Assembly (NCBI GenBank): GCA_024278035.1
Contig: JAJRUA010000053.1
Coordinates: 1-13,199 of the forward strand
Reading direction: 5' to 3'
DNA length: 13,199 bases
DNA from: Planctomycetota bacterium
GTDB lineage: Bacteria; Planctomycetota; Planctomycetia; Pirellulales; Lacipirellulaceae
Made by a program: the position numbers and the translations under genes. This document shows positions 7,318-13,199 of this stretch, one piece after another; within the stretch, counting starts at the first letter, position 1, and the number at the start of each line of letters is the position of its first letter. The notes below the pieces were generated by a model. The model was not told where the DNA came from. It saw only the letters and a list, made by a program, of their open reading frames with translations, and did no database searches.

Positions 7318-7619
7318 CGGCATCTATCCCCTGCCGTAGAGCCGTCCTCTACCTCGCAGATTCCCCCCTCTGTCCTAGCCGCAGGCAGAAGCCAGCGGTT
7401 AGCGGTTTTCTCGGGGGGGGCATCTCCAAAATAACTCCTCACGACTTCCGTTCGTGGCTTCGGCTGCGAGTGCCATTTTTTCGCGCGCTCTCTTGCGTTT
7501 CCCATGACTCTCCCCACGGCACTCACCATTCTTGTGATCCTTCACGGATTTAGTGAAACGAACGAATGTTCCTTTCCGAGTAGTCGTTTTTACAATAAGC
7601 GGCGTACCGCATCACCAAT
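7318..7619. other. Intergenic, no convincing gene
   Basis: About 300 bases without a supported gene. They contain a dispersed-repeat segment (7384-7398), G- and C-runs, and a TACAAT hexamer at 7591-7596 that could be a -10 for the ORF at 7623 but has no good -35. CACCAA-T-TTGGTG at 7613-7625 is a perfect inverted repeat lying over that ORF's start. Short frames here (for example from ATG 7504, 40 aa) lack a ribosome site and look accidental. Confidence 0.5.
7384..7398. repeat. 15-bp dispersed repeat, copy 2
   Basis: GGCAGAAGCCAGCGG occurs here, and its exact reverse complement is at 3341-3355. Flanking bases are also similar to 3306-3326 (TAG-C/T-CGCAGGCAG), suggesting a family of intergenic elements. 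Confidence 0.75.
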
Positions 7620-7622
7620 TTG

Positions 7623-7841
7623 GTGAAAGCGCCGGCGAGCCACCCTCCTCTGCCTAGAGTTCCTCTAGCTCCGCAAACCACTTTGATACAAGTGTTTGCA
7701 GATTTTCTCCAACAAGAACGGACGAATGGCGCGCCGTTCGCTTTAGTTGTCTATCAGCCACGTTTGATCGTGATCGCTTGCCAAGAGGCTTGCTCAGCGA
7801 TTTTACGAGGTTACCTGAAAGGACATTTCAGGCAGGGGTGA
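7623..7841 (+). CDS. Possible 72-aa hypothetical protein
   Basis: A reading frame beginning GTG at 7623 (TTG at 7620 is one codon earlier) and ending TGA at 7839-7841. The first ~18 residues are proline-rich; the rest alternates helix-like and hydrophobic stretches (T-T-L-I-Q-V-F-A-D-F-L-Q-Q-E, then F-A-L-V-V-Y-Q-P-R-L-I-V-I-A-C). This looks more like a folded small protein than random translation. There is no Shine-Dalgarno site, and the start lies inside an inverted repeat (7613-7625), so expression is uncertain. It sits between the AAA+ regulator and the basic 60-aa protein, on the same strand. Not recognised. Confidence 0.4.
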   Translation: MKAPASHPPLPRVPLAPQTTLIQVFADFLQQERTNGAPFALVVYQPRLIVIACQEACSAILRGYLKGHFRQG

Positions 7842-7904
7842 TTTTTCCCCCGAGGCAACAGAAGAAGAAACGACCCTTTATCACTGTTTCAAGGAATAGG
7901 TTCA

Positions 7905-8087
7905 ATGAGCAGCGAACAATCGTACGATCATGACGTCGACGCTTATGGCGAAGACAACAGCTTCACTCGGACGAAGCGGCAAAGTGTTTCGACACGTCGC
8001 CGTCCAGTCCAAGGACGAGGACGCGGCAAATCGCCACAATCGGTGAACGGACTTCACAAGCGCCGGCGACGCAAGATCGCTTGGTGA
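7905..8087 (+). CDS. Small, very basic conserved-type protein
   Basis: A 60-aa protein with an acidic first third (D-H-D-V-D-A-Y-G-E-D) and a strongly basic remainder containing R-R-R-P-V-Q-G-R-G-R-G-K and a tail V-N-G-L-H-K-R-R-R-R-K-I-A-W. ATG 7905 is preceded by a purine-rich stretch, AAGGAATAGG, at good distance. The R/G-rich centre and the NG-x-H-(K/R)-RRRR-K tail suggest nucleic-acid binding. I recall similar short basic proteins in planctomycetes but cannot name a family. It is followed 29 bases later by a strong terminator, which supports it being a real transcribed gene. No membrane or signal segment. Confidence 0.6.
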   Translation: MSSEQSYDHDVDAYGEDNSFTRTKRQSVSTRRRPVQGRGRGKSPQSVNGLHKRRRRKIAW

Positions 8088-8095
8088 GCACCAAT

Positions 8096-8123
8096 CCACC
8101 CCCTCGACTCCACCCCCTCGACT
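8096..8123 (+). repeat. 14-bp tandem repeat, two copies
   Basis: CCACCCCCTCGACT is present twice without a gap (8096-8109, 8110-8123), just after the stop of the basic small protein. The CTCGACT end of each copy can pair with AGTCGAG at 8190-8196. Confidence 0.9.
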
Positions 8124-8201
8124 GGCATCACGTTTTGCTTAGAAGGGTGCGCCGTCTTTGGACGCCGCAGCGCCCTGCTTCGTGGTGCCAGTCGAGTTTT
8201 T
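8117..8201 (+). terminator. Long-stem intrinsic terminator
   Basis: Bases 8117-8132 (C-TCGACTGGCATCACG) pair with 8181-8196 (CGTGGTGCCAGTCGA-G) over 16 positions with a single G-U, followed directly by TTTTT at 8197-8201. The 48-base loop holds a second partial stem (AGGG-T-GC against GC-G-CCCT). It ends the transcript of the basic small protein. Confidence 0.8.
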
Positions 8202-8210
8202 CAGTGGCTT

Positions 8211-8238
8211 GTTAGTGCGATCGAGATGTCGCACTAGC
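8211..8238. promoter_or_regulatory. Inverted repeat upstream of receiver-like gene
   Basis: GTTAGTGCGA (8211-8220) and TCGCACTAGC (8229-8238) form a ten-pair stem (one G-U) with an eight-base spacer. No T run follows, so a protein-binding site or leader hairpin is more likely than a terminator. The remaining bases to 8423 hold no gene that I can support. Confidence 0.4.
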
Positions 8239-8435
8239 GGTGAATCGCGGGAAGGGATTGGCCACATAAGCGGATCGTGAAAAGAGCCGGACCTGCTTGG
8301 ATTGACTCCTCGGAATCGAGGGTGAGGCAGGCGAGGGTCCGTACAAGAATCGTGAGTGCTTCGGGAGGAAAAAAGCCCAACGTGGTTTACTCCGCCCGTA
8401 GCTCGACAGAGACATTTCCCTGTGAAGGAGCTCCC

Positions 8436-9002
8436 ATGAGCCCTCTCCACGCTGATTATGCCGTAGAAAACGAACAGCCCAAGAGGCTGCCGACCGATGC
8501 TGCCGGCGGACCCGCCACTGAACAGGGGCGACGGCAACGCACAGTCCAGCCTGGTGCTGCTGTGTCTACTTGGAAGTGCTTGGTCTTATCGGCAGATGCC
8601 GATCGTCGCCGGCGCTTGCTGGGTATCACCGAGAACGCGGGTTGGCGTCCCCTTGAATGCGAATCGGTTGGTGCCGCGATGCGACAAGCCGACCGGTGGA
8701 AAACCTACTTGGCAGTTATCGACTTTTGTGGCTTAAAAGAACGACAAAGGCAGACGTTCCGAAAGTTTGCGGAGCGGCTTGGTAAGCAAACCGAGCCACT
8801 GCTCATGATTTGCGATGATGATGACTCATCGTCGATAGGCGAATTATGGGCAAGGCAGCTCGGCGTATGGCTCTACTTGCCCGAAGTGTCTCTAGGCGAT
8901 GAGTTGGTCGAGCTTTGCGCCGAAGCGTTTCGAGCTACCGAGAAACAGGCCCTGGCTCAAGCAACTTTGCTTGCCGATGCGGTTGCCTTGAAGCAACGTT
9001 GA
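8436..9002 (+). CDS. Degenerate response-regulator receiver-like protein
   Basis: A 188-aa protein with a ~45-residue polar, probably disordered N-terminus and a C-terminal (~46-170) alternating strand/helix pattern like a CheY receiver. Strand 1 is WKCLVLSADAD, strand 3 YLAVIDF puts Asp96 at the phospho-acceptor position, strand 4 is PLLMICDD, and strand 5 GVWLYLPE precedes a terminal helix. The usual paired acids after strand 1 are reduced to Asp54/Asp56, the conserved Thr/Ser after strand 4 looks like Cys126, and the conserved Lys before Pro looks like Leu148. It is therefore probably a pseudo-receiver or a very divergent one, with no output domain. The start is ATG 8436, because GAAGGAG (8424-8430) lies five bases upstream; the open frame extends back to 8277 without support. 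It could partner the sensor-less AAA+ regulator at 6309; this is inference from proximity. Confidence 0.65.
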   Translation: MSPLHADYAVENEQPKRLPTDAAGGPATEQGRRQRTVQPGAAVSTWKCLVLSADADRRRRLLGITENAGWRPLECESVGAAMRQADRWKTYLAVIDFCGLKERQRQTFRKFAERLGKQTEPLLMICDDDDSSSIGELWARQLGVWLYLPEVSLGDELVELCAEAFRATEKQALAQATLLADAVALKQR

Positions 9003-9281
9003 AGAAAGGATTTTTCTACGGCACATCCCCCCGGAGAACCTTCAGGAGAACTGCAAAGTCCTTAGCGGTTCGCTTTTTGTTGGCCCGTGAACGGTTACCT
9101 TTTTCTTCTCCTTTGTGCCCTTCGTGGCTCAGGCCTTTCGTCGTTCCTTCGTTCCGCCGTGGTTCAAAAGCCTAAAGCCAACCGGGTTAACAGGTTCGGG
9201 AGGATTACCACATCGGACTTTGCAATCGTCCTGGGAGAACCTTGGTCTTTCTTGGCCACTGGGGGCTTCAGGGATGGGAGA
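9003..9281. other. Non-coding spacer with repeat-like sequence
   Basis: No gene is supported. The stretch 9098-9180 has iterated CCTTTGTG/CCTTCGTGG/CGTTCC units ending in GTGGTTCAAAAG. In my recollection it resembles short intergenic elements scattered through planctomycete and verrucomicrobial genomes, which gene finders often translate as spurious small proteins. It separates two convergently transcribed genes. Confidence 0.45.
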
Positions 9282-10895
9282 CTAACGCCGCCTTCCTTGT
9301 TTCGATCTCTTTTCTGAAAGATGGGCCGCCGTGACGCGCAGTTCGGCACCCGCTGAGGCAAGCCGGTTTTCTTCGGCCCCGACAAGACTCACCGTGAGCC
9401 GATAAACCCCAGGCACGACCGATCGCGGAAGGGCTAGCGACACGGCCGACTCGCCTTTTTTTACCCGGTGGTTTGCTACAAGCGGTGACGCCCCTCCTCG
9501 TGCTAACGCACACCGTACGGTTCCCGCGTATTTCGATTCGATTTTTAGCATCACGGTTTGGCCTGCTACGATACGAGCCGGAGCGATTAGTTGGAGCGGT
9601 TCGGCTTGGCGTAGCGAGACCAGCGGGTCGCCCAACAAGCAGTACAAATTGGCATGATCGCGGCATTCGGCATCGAGATCGGTATCCGGGCCGCTTAGCA
9701 TCCTAGCAAGGGGACGCACACCAGCCAGCAAGACCCCTGCTTGACCTTCCTTCATTGCCTTCTTCGTCGTCGAGCCAACTGAGGCATCGGCTGCTGAGCG
9801 TAGGAGTTCACCAAAGTTATTTCTACACGCCCCGAAACCTTCAGGTACCTCGGTCTTTCCCGACCGCTGGAAACTTCCGGATAGACTCCGTGATAGGCTC
9901 TTGGCGTCGCCTTCAAGCTCCGCAAGCAATCGAGCCCCAACGACCGTGTTGCCATAGGGCATGGAAAGGCGAGTCGCTGCGATCACAGCCAACGGGCCAT
10001 TCTCTTCGATAAGCAACTGTTCCGCTACACACTTGCCAGGCGCTGTAAAATCGCCGGCGTAGCAGGCAAGGAGGACAGCAAGATCAGGCCCTTGGCTGGC
10101 TCCTTCCTCCTGACCCCAACGGCGAACACCACACCGAGTAGCGCACGATGGCAAATAATTCCGCGTCCCATGCCCCAGGTAAACCCAAGCAAGTGAAGGA
10201 CGAGTAAGCCCCGCTGCTTTGGCGGTAAGTGGATCAGTGCCGGAGCGACAAAGTGTTAGCCCCATCGAAGGTGGCGTGAGACGACCGATCAGCAAGGCGG
10301 CCGTTTGTTCGATTGCCCCATCGACAAGCGGCGAAAAACCTCCGACGCCCGCGACGAAATGGATCTGACCGTCGGTCCAACGGGCAGGCCGTCGCTCACG
10401 CCGCATCACTCGACTAAAATAGCGACGCAAAGCGATGGCATGATTGATCGGGATTCGACCGACCGCGGCATCCGAGACACCATCGCCGTTCAAGTCCCCA
10501 AAAGGTCGATCCGTAGCAATCTCCTGCTCAGGCCCCCACTGCCCGATCACTTCGGCAGCCACCCGAACAGCAGCGGGACCGGTCGCCTCGCCGTCGCCGA
10601 TTAGGACGACTGCTTCAATCGATGGCACGGCCAATCGAGCCGCTCGCCGAACGGCGGCCAAGGATTCGCTTGCCGAATCCTTGGGAGCCACCGAGAAAAT
10701 CTGCCATCCTTGACTCTCGCGGAAAGAACGCCATTCGGTCGTTGCTTCCAGAAGGCTTGGCGGACAGACGAGCAGTACCCCACGATCGTCTGTGCTGGCC
10801 ACCGCATGCGCGCTCGCAGCCAAGCCTAGCAGAACGAACCAACAGTCAAGTCGTAGGGCCACTGTTTTGATCGAAGTACAAAGAGAGCGTTTCAT
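9282..10895 (-). CDS. Secreted C25-family (gingipain-like) cysteine peptidase
   Basis: A 537-aa protein read from 10895 down to TAG at 9282-9284. The N-terminus is a signal peptide: basic start, hydrophobic W-F-V-L-L-G-L-A-A-S-A-H-A, with cleavage likely near 31-34; there is no lipobox. The core (~38-430) shows C25 features: L-L-V-C-P near the N-terminus, the calcium-loop-like FGDLNGDGVSDAAVGRIPI (132-150), catalytic His242 in YLGHGT, catalytic Cys278 in LLACYAGDF, and NLYCLLGDPLVSL (416-428), a usual end of the domain. Residues ~435-525 look like an Ig-type beta domain; the tail is short and basic, with no recognisable T9SS sorting domain. By family it would be an exported endopeptidase, maybe Arg/Lys-specific, but the specificity pocket cannot be judged. 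It is the only confident - strand gene. The start is the first Met before the signal peptide; no Shine-Dalgarno site is seen. Confidence 0.85.
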   Translation of the reverse strand: MKRSLCTSIKTVALRLDCWFVLLGLAASAHAVASTDDRGVLLVCPPSLLEATTEWRSFRESQGWQIFSVAPKDSASESLAAVRRAARLAVPSIEAVVLIGDGEATGPAAVRVAAEVIGQWGPEQEIATDRPFGDLNGDGVSDAAVGRIPINHAIALRRYFSRVMRRERRPARWTDGQIHFVAGVGGFSPLVDGAIEQTAALLIGRLTPPSMGLTLCRSGTDPLTAKAAGLTRPSLAWVYLGHGTRNYLPSCATRCGVRRWGQEEGASQGPDLAVLLACYAGDFTAPGKCVAEQLLIEENGPLAVIAATRLSMPYGNTVVGARLLAELEGDAKSLSRSLSGSFQRSGKTEVPEGFGACRNNFGELLRSAADASVGSTTKKAMKEGQAGVLLAGVRPLARMLSGPDTDLDAECRDHANLYCLLGDPLVSLRQAEPLQLIAPARIVAGQTVMLKIESKYAGTVRCALARGGASPLVANHRVKKGESAVSLALPRSVVPGVYRLTVSLVGAEENRLASAGAELRVTAAHLSEKRSKQGRRR

Positions 10896-11028
10896 GCCAC
10901 GAACGGTACAAAAAAACGCGTGCCGCGTCGTGGTCGAAGGCGACGAAAAAACACGGTGCTATTAAGCATTTGGCGTCGAAAGGATTGCCAATCGCCCATT
11001 GCAGGCAACTAAACTGACGGCAACGCAA

Positions 11029-11068
11029 GCGAGCGTAGCTCAGTAGTAGAGCGCTAGCTTCCCAAGCT
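11029..11068 (+). pseudogene. tRNA-Gly(CCC) 5' half, truncated
   Basis: GCGAGCG (acceptor 5' strand, 11029-11035), TA, the D-stem pair GCTC/GAGC (11038-11041, 11049-11052), and the anticodon loop TTCCCAA (11059-11065, anticodon CCC at 11061-11063) follow normal tRNA spacing. The anticodon stem pairs for only three positions (AGC/GCT) and tRNA likeness stops after 11068. No T-arm (TTCGA or TTCAA) or 3' acceptor strand follows before 11800. The D-loop also has AG where GG (18-19) is near-universal. This is a non-functional remnant. Confidence 0.75.
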
Positions 11069-11299
11069 CATTGCACGCAACATCGACCGGATATGTAGTG
11101 AATCAATATTTCCATGGGAACGTGTCCCACGAACGGGACCCCCTGAAATTCACTCTGTGAAATAGCCTTCAGGCCCGAGCCTCATCTCCTACTTGGCCTC
11201 ATCTAATCAGGGCTCCAATCGTCGCTACTGGCCGCCAAATTCGGTTGGTGACAACCCGCCAGCAAAGCCTGCTAGTGTGTCTCTGCCTTGTTACAGAAC

Positions 11300-11626
11300 T
11301 CAGGCGGAAAAGTCGAAGCAAAAGTCGAAAAGCGTATCGGATCGATCCTCATCCGTTTTGGCGGAACCCGTCGCTTTTGCGTTATCTAGGTAAATCTGGC
11401 AAGCCTGGAGGACTGCGTCGCTATTTCCTGGTACTTTCGCCTGGCGGGTCGCTCGCCGATGGCTCGTCACGATCAACGAGCCAACGTCAACGTGCGTAGG
11501 CCTCGCGAACGAGCTTTCCAGGCATTTTAGGGTCTCGAAGTGGTTCCCCTTGGATACCTCAACGAAGAACGAATCGCCCTTCGTCGTTAGCGTGCCAGTC
11601 CCTAGCAGCTCGGTAGAAGAAACCAC
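11300..11626 (-). CDS. Doubtful 108-aa hypothetical ORF
   Basis: A - strand frame from GTG (complement of 11624-11626). It contains a plausible beta-rich segment, G-T-G-T-L-T-T-K-G-D-S-F-F-V-E-V-S-K-G, then H-V-D-V-G-S-L-I-V-T-S. Upstream the frame stays open to a TAG at 11708-11710 and encodes W-R-L-H-R-Q-A-A-R-R-A-A-K-I-V with no ATG, so it may be a pseudogene that has lost its start. No ribosome site is visible. Not recognised; it may equally be chance. Confidence 0.25.
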   Translation of the reverse strand: MVSSTELLGTGTLTTKGDSFFVEVSKGNHFETLKCLESSFARPTHVDVGSLIVTSHRRATRQAKVPGNSDAVLQACQIYLDNAKATGSAKTDEDRSDTLFDFCFDFSA

Positions 11627-11723
11627 GATTTTTGCTGCCCGTCTTGCGGCCTGCCGATGAAGTCGCCATAATCCGGAGTCTGCTTTTGAGGCAAAGAGGA
11701 AAGGAGACTAGAGAACGGAGACG

Positions 11724-11747
11724 ATTTTTATTGCCATTTTTATTGCC
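11724..11747. repeat. 12-bp tandem repeat, two copies
   Basis: ATTTTTATTGCC occurs twice in direct succession (11724-11735, 11736-11747) in the AT-rich region upstream of tRNA-Arg. Confidence 0.9.
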
Positions 11748-11801
11748 GGCTTAGTCACCTCTCTTATCTTTAACCTATTATTACTGCAATAAAAGCACAA
11801 A

Positions 11802-11877
<76 letters not shown>

Positions 11878-11879
11878 AC

Positions 11880-11906
11880 GGTCATCGGATCTACAGTCCG
11901 ATGACC
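11880..11906 (+). terminator. Perfect hairpin after tRNA-Arg
   Basis: GGTCATCGGA (11880-11889) and TCCGATGACC (11897-11906) form ten perfect pairs around a seven-base loop, starting four bases after the mature tRNA end. Only ATTT follows, so it may act in 3' processing as much as in termination. Confidence 0.6.
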
Positions 11907-11970
11907 ATTTGATCAATTCGCAGGGACGCTGGACCGGTAACGGCAGCACTTTCTCGGCAACGAAAAGTTG

Positions 11971-11993
11971 AACACCCCTGCGGGTTGTTTTTT
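11971..11993 (+). terminator. Intrinsic terminator
   Basis: AAC-ACCC (11971-11977), loop CTGC, and GGGT-T-GTT (11982-11989) pair with one bulged T, running into six T residues (11988-11993). It probably ends the tRNA-Arg transcript before the integrase region. Confidence 0.65.
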
Positions 11994-11995
11994 CT

Positions 11996-12019
11996 AAGGT
12001 GACATGCCCTTGTCACCTT
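11996..12019. repeat. 8-bp inverted repeat upstream of integrase
   Basis: AAGGTGAC (11996-12003) and GTCACCTT (12012-12019) are perfect reverse complements with an eight-base spacer, two bases after the terminator T run and 87 bases before the integrase start. It could be an operator, a recombinase arm site or a leader hairpin. Confidence 0.6.
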
Positions 12020-12106
12020 GCTTACCCCCGGTGTACTTGCGTTCACCTATTCGGCTGCTCAGGGTTGGAGTACTTTTACTCCTGTTCAACCTTTCGAGTC
12101 TCTGCC

Positions 12107-13006
12107 ATGCAACCCACGCTCACCCTCGGTGAGTGGTACGAAGACTTCTTCCTGCGCTTGTTCCATAGTGACGCTCGACCGGCAACGGTTCGGGAATATC
12201 GTTGCACCCTCAGAATGTGGGCCAAGCACTCGAAGAATCTGCCACTTCAGGAAATCGACCAGATGGAATTGGCTTCTTTCATCGCTTCGCTAAAGTGTGG
12301 CAAAGCCACCGCTGCGAAGCATTGCCGTCAACTCAATCACTTGCTCACCAAAGCAGGGCAGCCAGGGCCGCGCAATCGAGATGCAATCGGAATGCTCGAA
12401 GTGGCTCCCTGGTTCAGGCCGCCACGGTCTGAAATCCGTTTACCACTCGTGCCAATTGATTCGGATGTTCATCGGTTCGTTGAACGTGCTCCCATTGATT
12501 TGGCACTGTTCGCGGTGTTGGCTGCCACGACTGGCTCAAGACAAGGAGCCATTCGATCGCTCACGGATGAAGCCGTGGATCTCACTAACGGAGTGGTGAG
12601 GTTCCCGGCTCATTCTGACAAGAAACATCAAGAGAGAATCAAGCCTATCGGCTCGATTGCTTGTGCGTGGTGGCGGGAGCTCGGAAGCGAACGAAAGCAC
12701 TGGAAGGTAGAAACTTCCAGCTTTTGCCGCCGTTGGAAACGCCACGCAAAAAAAGCAGGAACGCCAGGCCTTCGGCCTCACGGCCTCAAACGATGGTGGG
12801 CGGCTCAACTCATTCGAGCGGGTGCTTCGCCGTGGGCTGTGAAATATGCTCTCGATCACGCCCAGCGTGATGTCACAGGAATCCATTATCTGGCACCGTT
12901 CGACGAACTTTCACGTCTGGTAATCGAAATCGACTTGCCACTCAGTTTTCAACACCGACTCAATTCTCATCTGACGGAGAAAAAAAAGAATGCGATTCAA
13001 GTTTGA
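12107..13006 (+). CDS. Tyrosine recombinase / integrase
   Basis: A 299-aa tyrosine recombinase. Residues ~5-85 match the core-binding SAM-like domain (L-T-L-G-E-W-Y-E-D-F-F, then A-T-V-R-E-Y-R-C-T-L). The catalytic domain (~115-270) carries the full set: Arg145 in TTGSRQGAIRSL, Lys172/173 in the beta-hairpin SDKKHQERIKP, His225 and Arg229 in RPHGLKRWW, His251 in ALDHAQRD, and nucleophile Tyr261 in GIHYL. It cuts and rejoins DNA at attachment sites. ATG 12107 is chosen because the frame upstream to GTG 11999 is Cys- and aromatic-rich and unlike an integrase N-terminus; no strong ribosome site is visible. The gene is downstream of the 3' end of tRNA-Arg, the usual place for an island integrase. 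Its 3' end overlaps the next frame by 17 bases. It looks intact. Confidence 0.9.
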   Translation: MQPTLTLGEWYEDFFLRLFHSDARPATVREYRCTLRMWAKHSKNLPLQEIDQMELASFIASLKCGKATAAKHCRQLNHLLTKAGQPGPRNRDAIGMLEVAPWFRPPRSEIRLPLVPIDSDVHRFVERAPIDLALFAVLAATTGSRQGAIRSLTDEAVDLTNGVVRFPAHSDKKHQERIKPIGSIACAWWRELGSERKHWKVETSSFCRRWKRHAKKAGTPGLRPHGLKRWWAAQLIRAGASPWAVKYALDHAQRDVTGIHYLAPFDELSRLVIEIDLPLSFQHRLNSHLTEKKKNAIQV

Positions 13007-13199
13007 TAACGACCTGTTCGTAGTCGAGATGGAAGTCATCCATCAACTGAAAGATGCAGTTTTGGAAGAAGCACTTCTTGCTCACTCGACCAATGAGAAA
13101 GCAATTTCCATGTGCTCGTTGGCGGTGGATGGTTACCCGGCAGGCACCGTGCTGGTGCTCGCAAAGTGCGACATGGACCGCGGAAGAATCATCGACGCA
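12990..13199 (+). CDS. Unknown protein, 5' part, coupled to integrase
   Basis: A frame starting at ATG 12990, inside the integrase 3' end, open for 70 codons to the window edge. GGAG lies about 11 bases upstream, so translation is probably coupled to the integrase. The visible part begins M-R-F-K-F-D-N-D-L-F-V-V-E-M-E-V and continues with an acidic helix (Q-L-K-D-A-V-L-E-E-A-L-L) and a mixed segment, G-Y-P-A-G-T-V-L-V-L-A-K-C. There is no signal peptide or membrane span. Not recognised. Overlap with an integrase suggests an accessory or cargo gene of the same element, possibly an excisionase-like or recombination helper, but no helix-turn-helix is visible. Confidence 0.6.
   Translation, partial: MRFKFDNDLFVVEMEVIHQLKDAVLEEALLAHSTNEKAISMCSLAVDGYPAGTVLVLAKCDMDRGRIIDA

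Larger units (their letters stand above)
11069..11801. other. Gene-poor stretch between tRNA remnant and tRNA-Arg
   Basis: About 730 bases with no confident gene. It contains one weak - strand open frame (11300-11626), short + strand frames without ribosome sites, an exact 12-bp tandem repeat at 11724-11747, and AT-rich sequence from ~11720 to 11801 that probably contains the promoter of the tRNA-Arg gene, although no clear -35/-10 pair stands out. It may be a degraded mobile element. Confidence 0.5.

Noticed and set aside
7455..7470. TGGCTTCGGCTGC as a sigma54 -24/-12 promoter
   Set aside because: The GG and GC elements are two bases too close and the hexamers match poorly.
7260..7529. 89-aa open frame on the - strand
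   Set aside because: It crosses the end of the AAA+ gene, the hairpin after it and the dispersed repeat; low-complexity translation.
8277..8435. Upstream extension of the receiver-like protein to GTG 8277
   Set aside because: The strong GAAGGAG site at 8424-8430 points to ATG 8436, and the extension reads through non-coding leader sequence.
8139..8537. 132-aa open frame on the - strand
   Set aside because: It runs through the terminator stem and the inverted repeat and is antisense to the start of the receiver-like gene; no ribosome site or protein-like pattern.
11449..11456. CGCTCGC, matching the missing tRNA-Gly acceptor strand
   Set aside because: The bases before it do not form a T-arm (no TTCGA, no five-pair stem), so the seven-base match is probably chance.

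Overview
The window looks like a planctomycete chromosome, most likely from the order Pirellulales. This is inferred from gene content, not from a marker gene. The clues are very long, insertion-bearing type I signal peptidases in tandem, lipid A/LPS genes (LptB, LpxD, LpxI), weak or absent Shine-Dalgarno sites before several genes, a secreted C25 (gingipain-like) peptidase, and short basic orphan proteins. The DNA is moderately GC-rich and most genes lie on the + strand.

Layout. (1) 1-2503: two consecutive signal peptidase I genes. The first is cut by the window edge. The second is complete (655 aa) and carries a Cys4 zinc-ribbon-like insert plus a large beta-rich, LamG/concanavalin-like insert. 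(2) 2539-5844: an envelope-biogenesis cluster of lptB, a membrane-anchored J-domain protein, lpxD and lpxI. Signal peptidase processes exported proteins, LptB powers LPS transport, and LpxD and LpxI catalyse two lipid A steps, so the first 5.8 kb is plausibly one cell-envelope block. (3) 5845-9002: a regulatory block. A leader with a good sigma70-type promoter, a palindrome, a possible 32-aa peptide and an 18-bp tandem repeat precedes an AAA+ sigma54-activator-like protein that lacks a sensory domain. Downstream are a possible 72-aa protein, a 60-aa very basic protein ending at a strong terminator, and a degenerate receiver-like protein. (4) 9003-9281: non-coding, repeat-like sequence. (5) 9282-10895 (- strand): a secreted C25-family cysteine peptidase.

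(6) 10896-13199: a tRNA-associated accessory region. It holds the 5' half of a tRNA-Gly(CCC) gene that stops in the anticodon stem, about 730 bp without a convincing gene, an intact tRNA-Arg(ACG), a hairpin and a terminator, then a complete tyrosine recombinase whose 3' end overlaps a further reading frame running off the window. The arrangement tRNA 3' end - integrase - cargo suggests the left boundary of an integrated element extending to the right.

The most interesting points are the tandem decorated signal peptidases, the stand-alone sigma54 activator with a nearby pseudo-receiver and repeat-bearing leader, and the tRNA remnant plus tRNA/integrase junction. No CRISPR array, rRNA or intact insertion sequence was seen.
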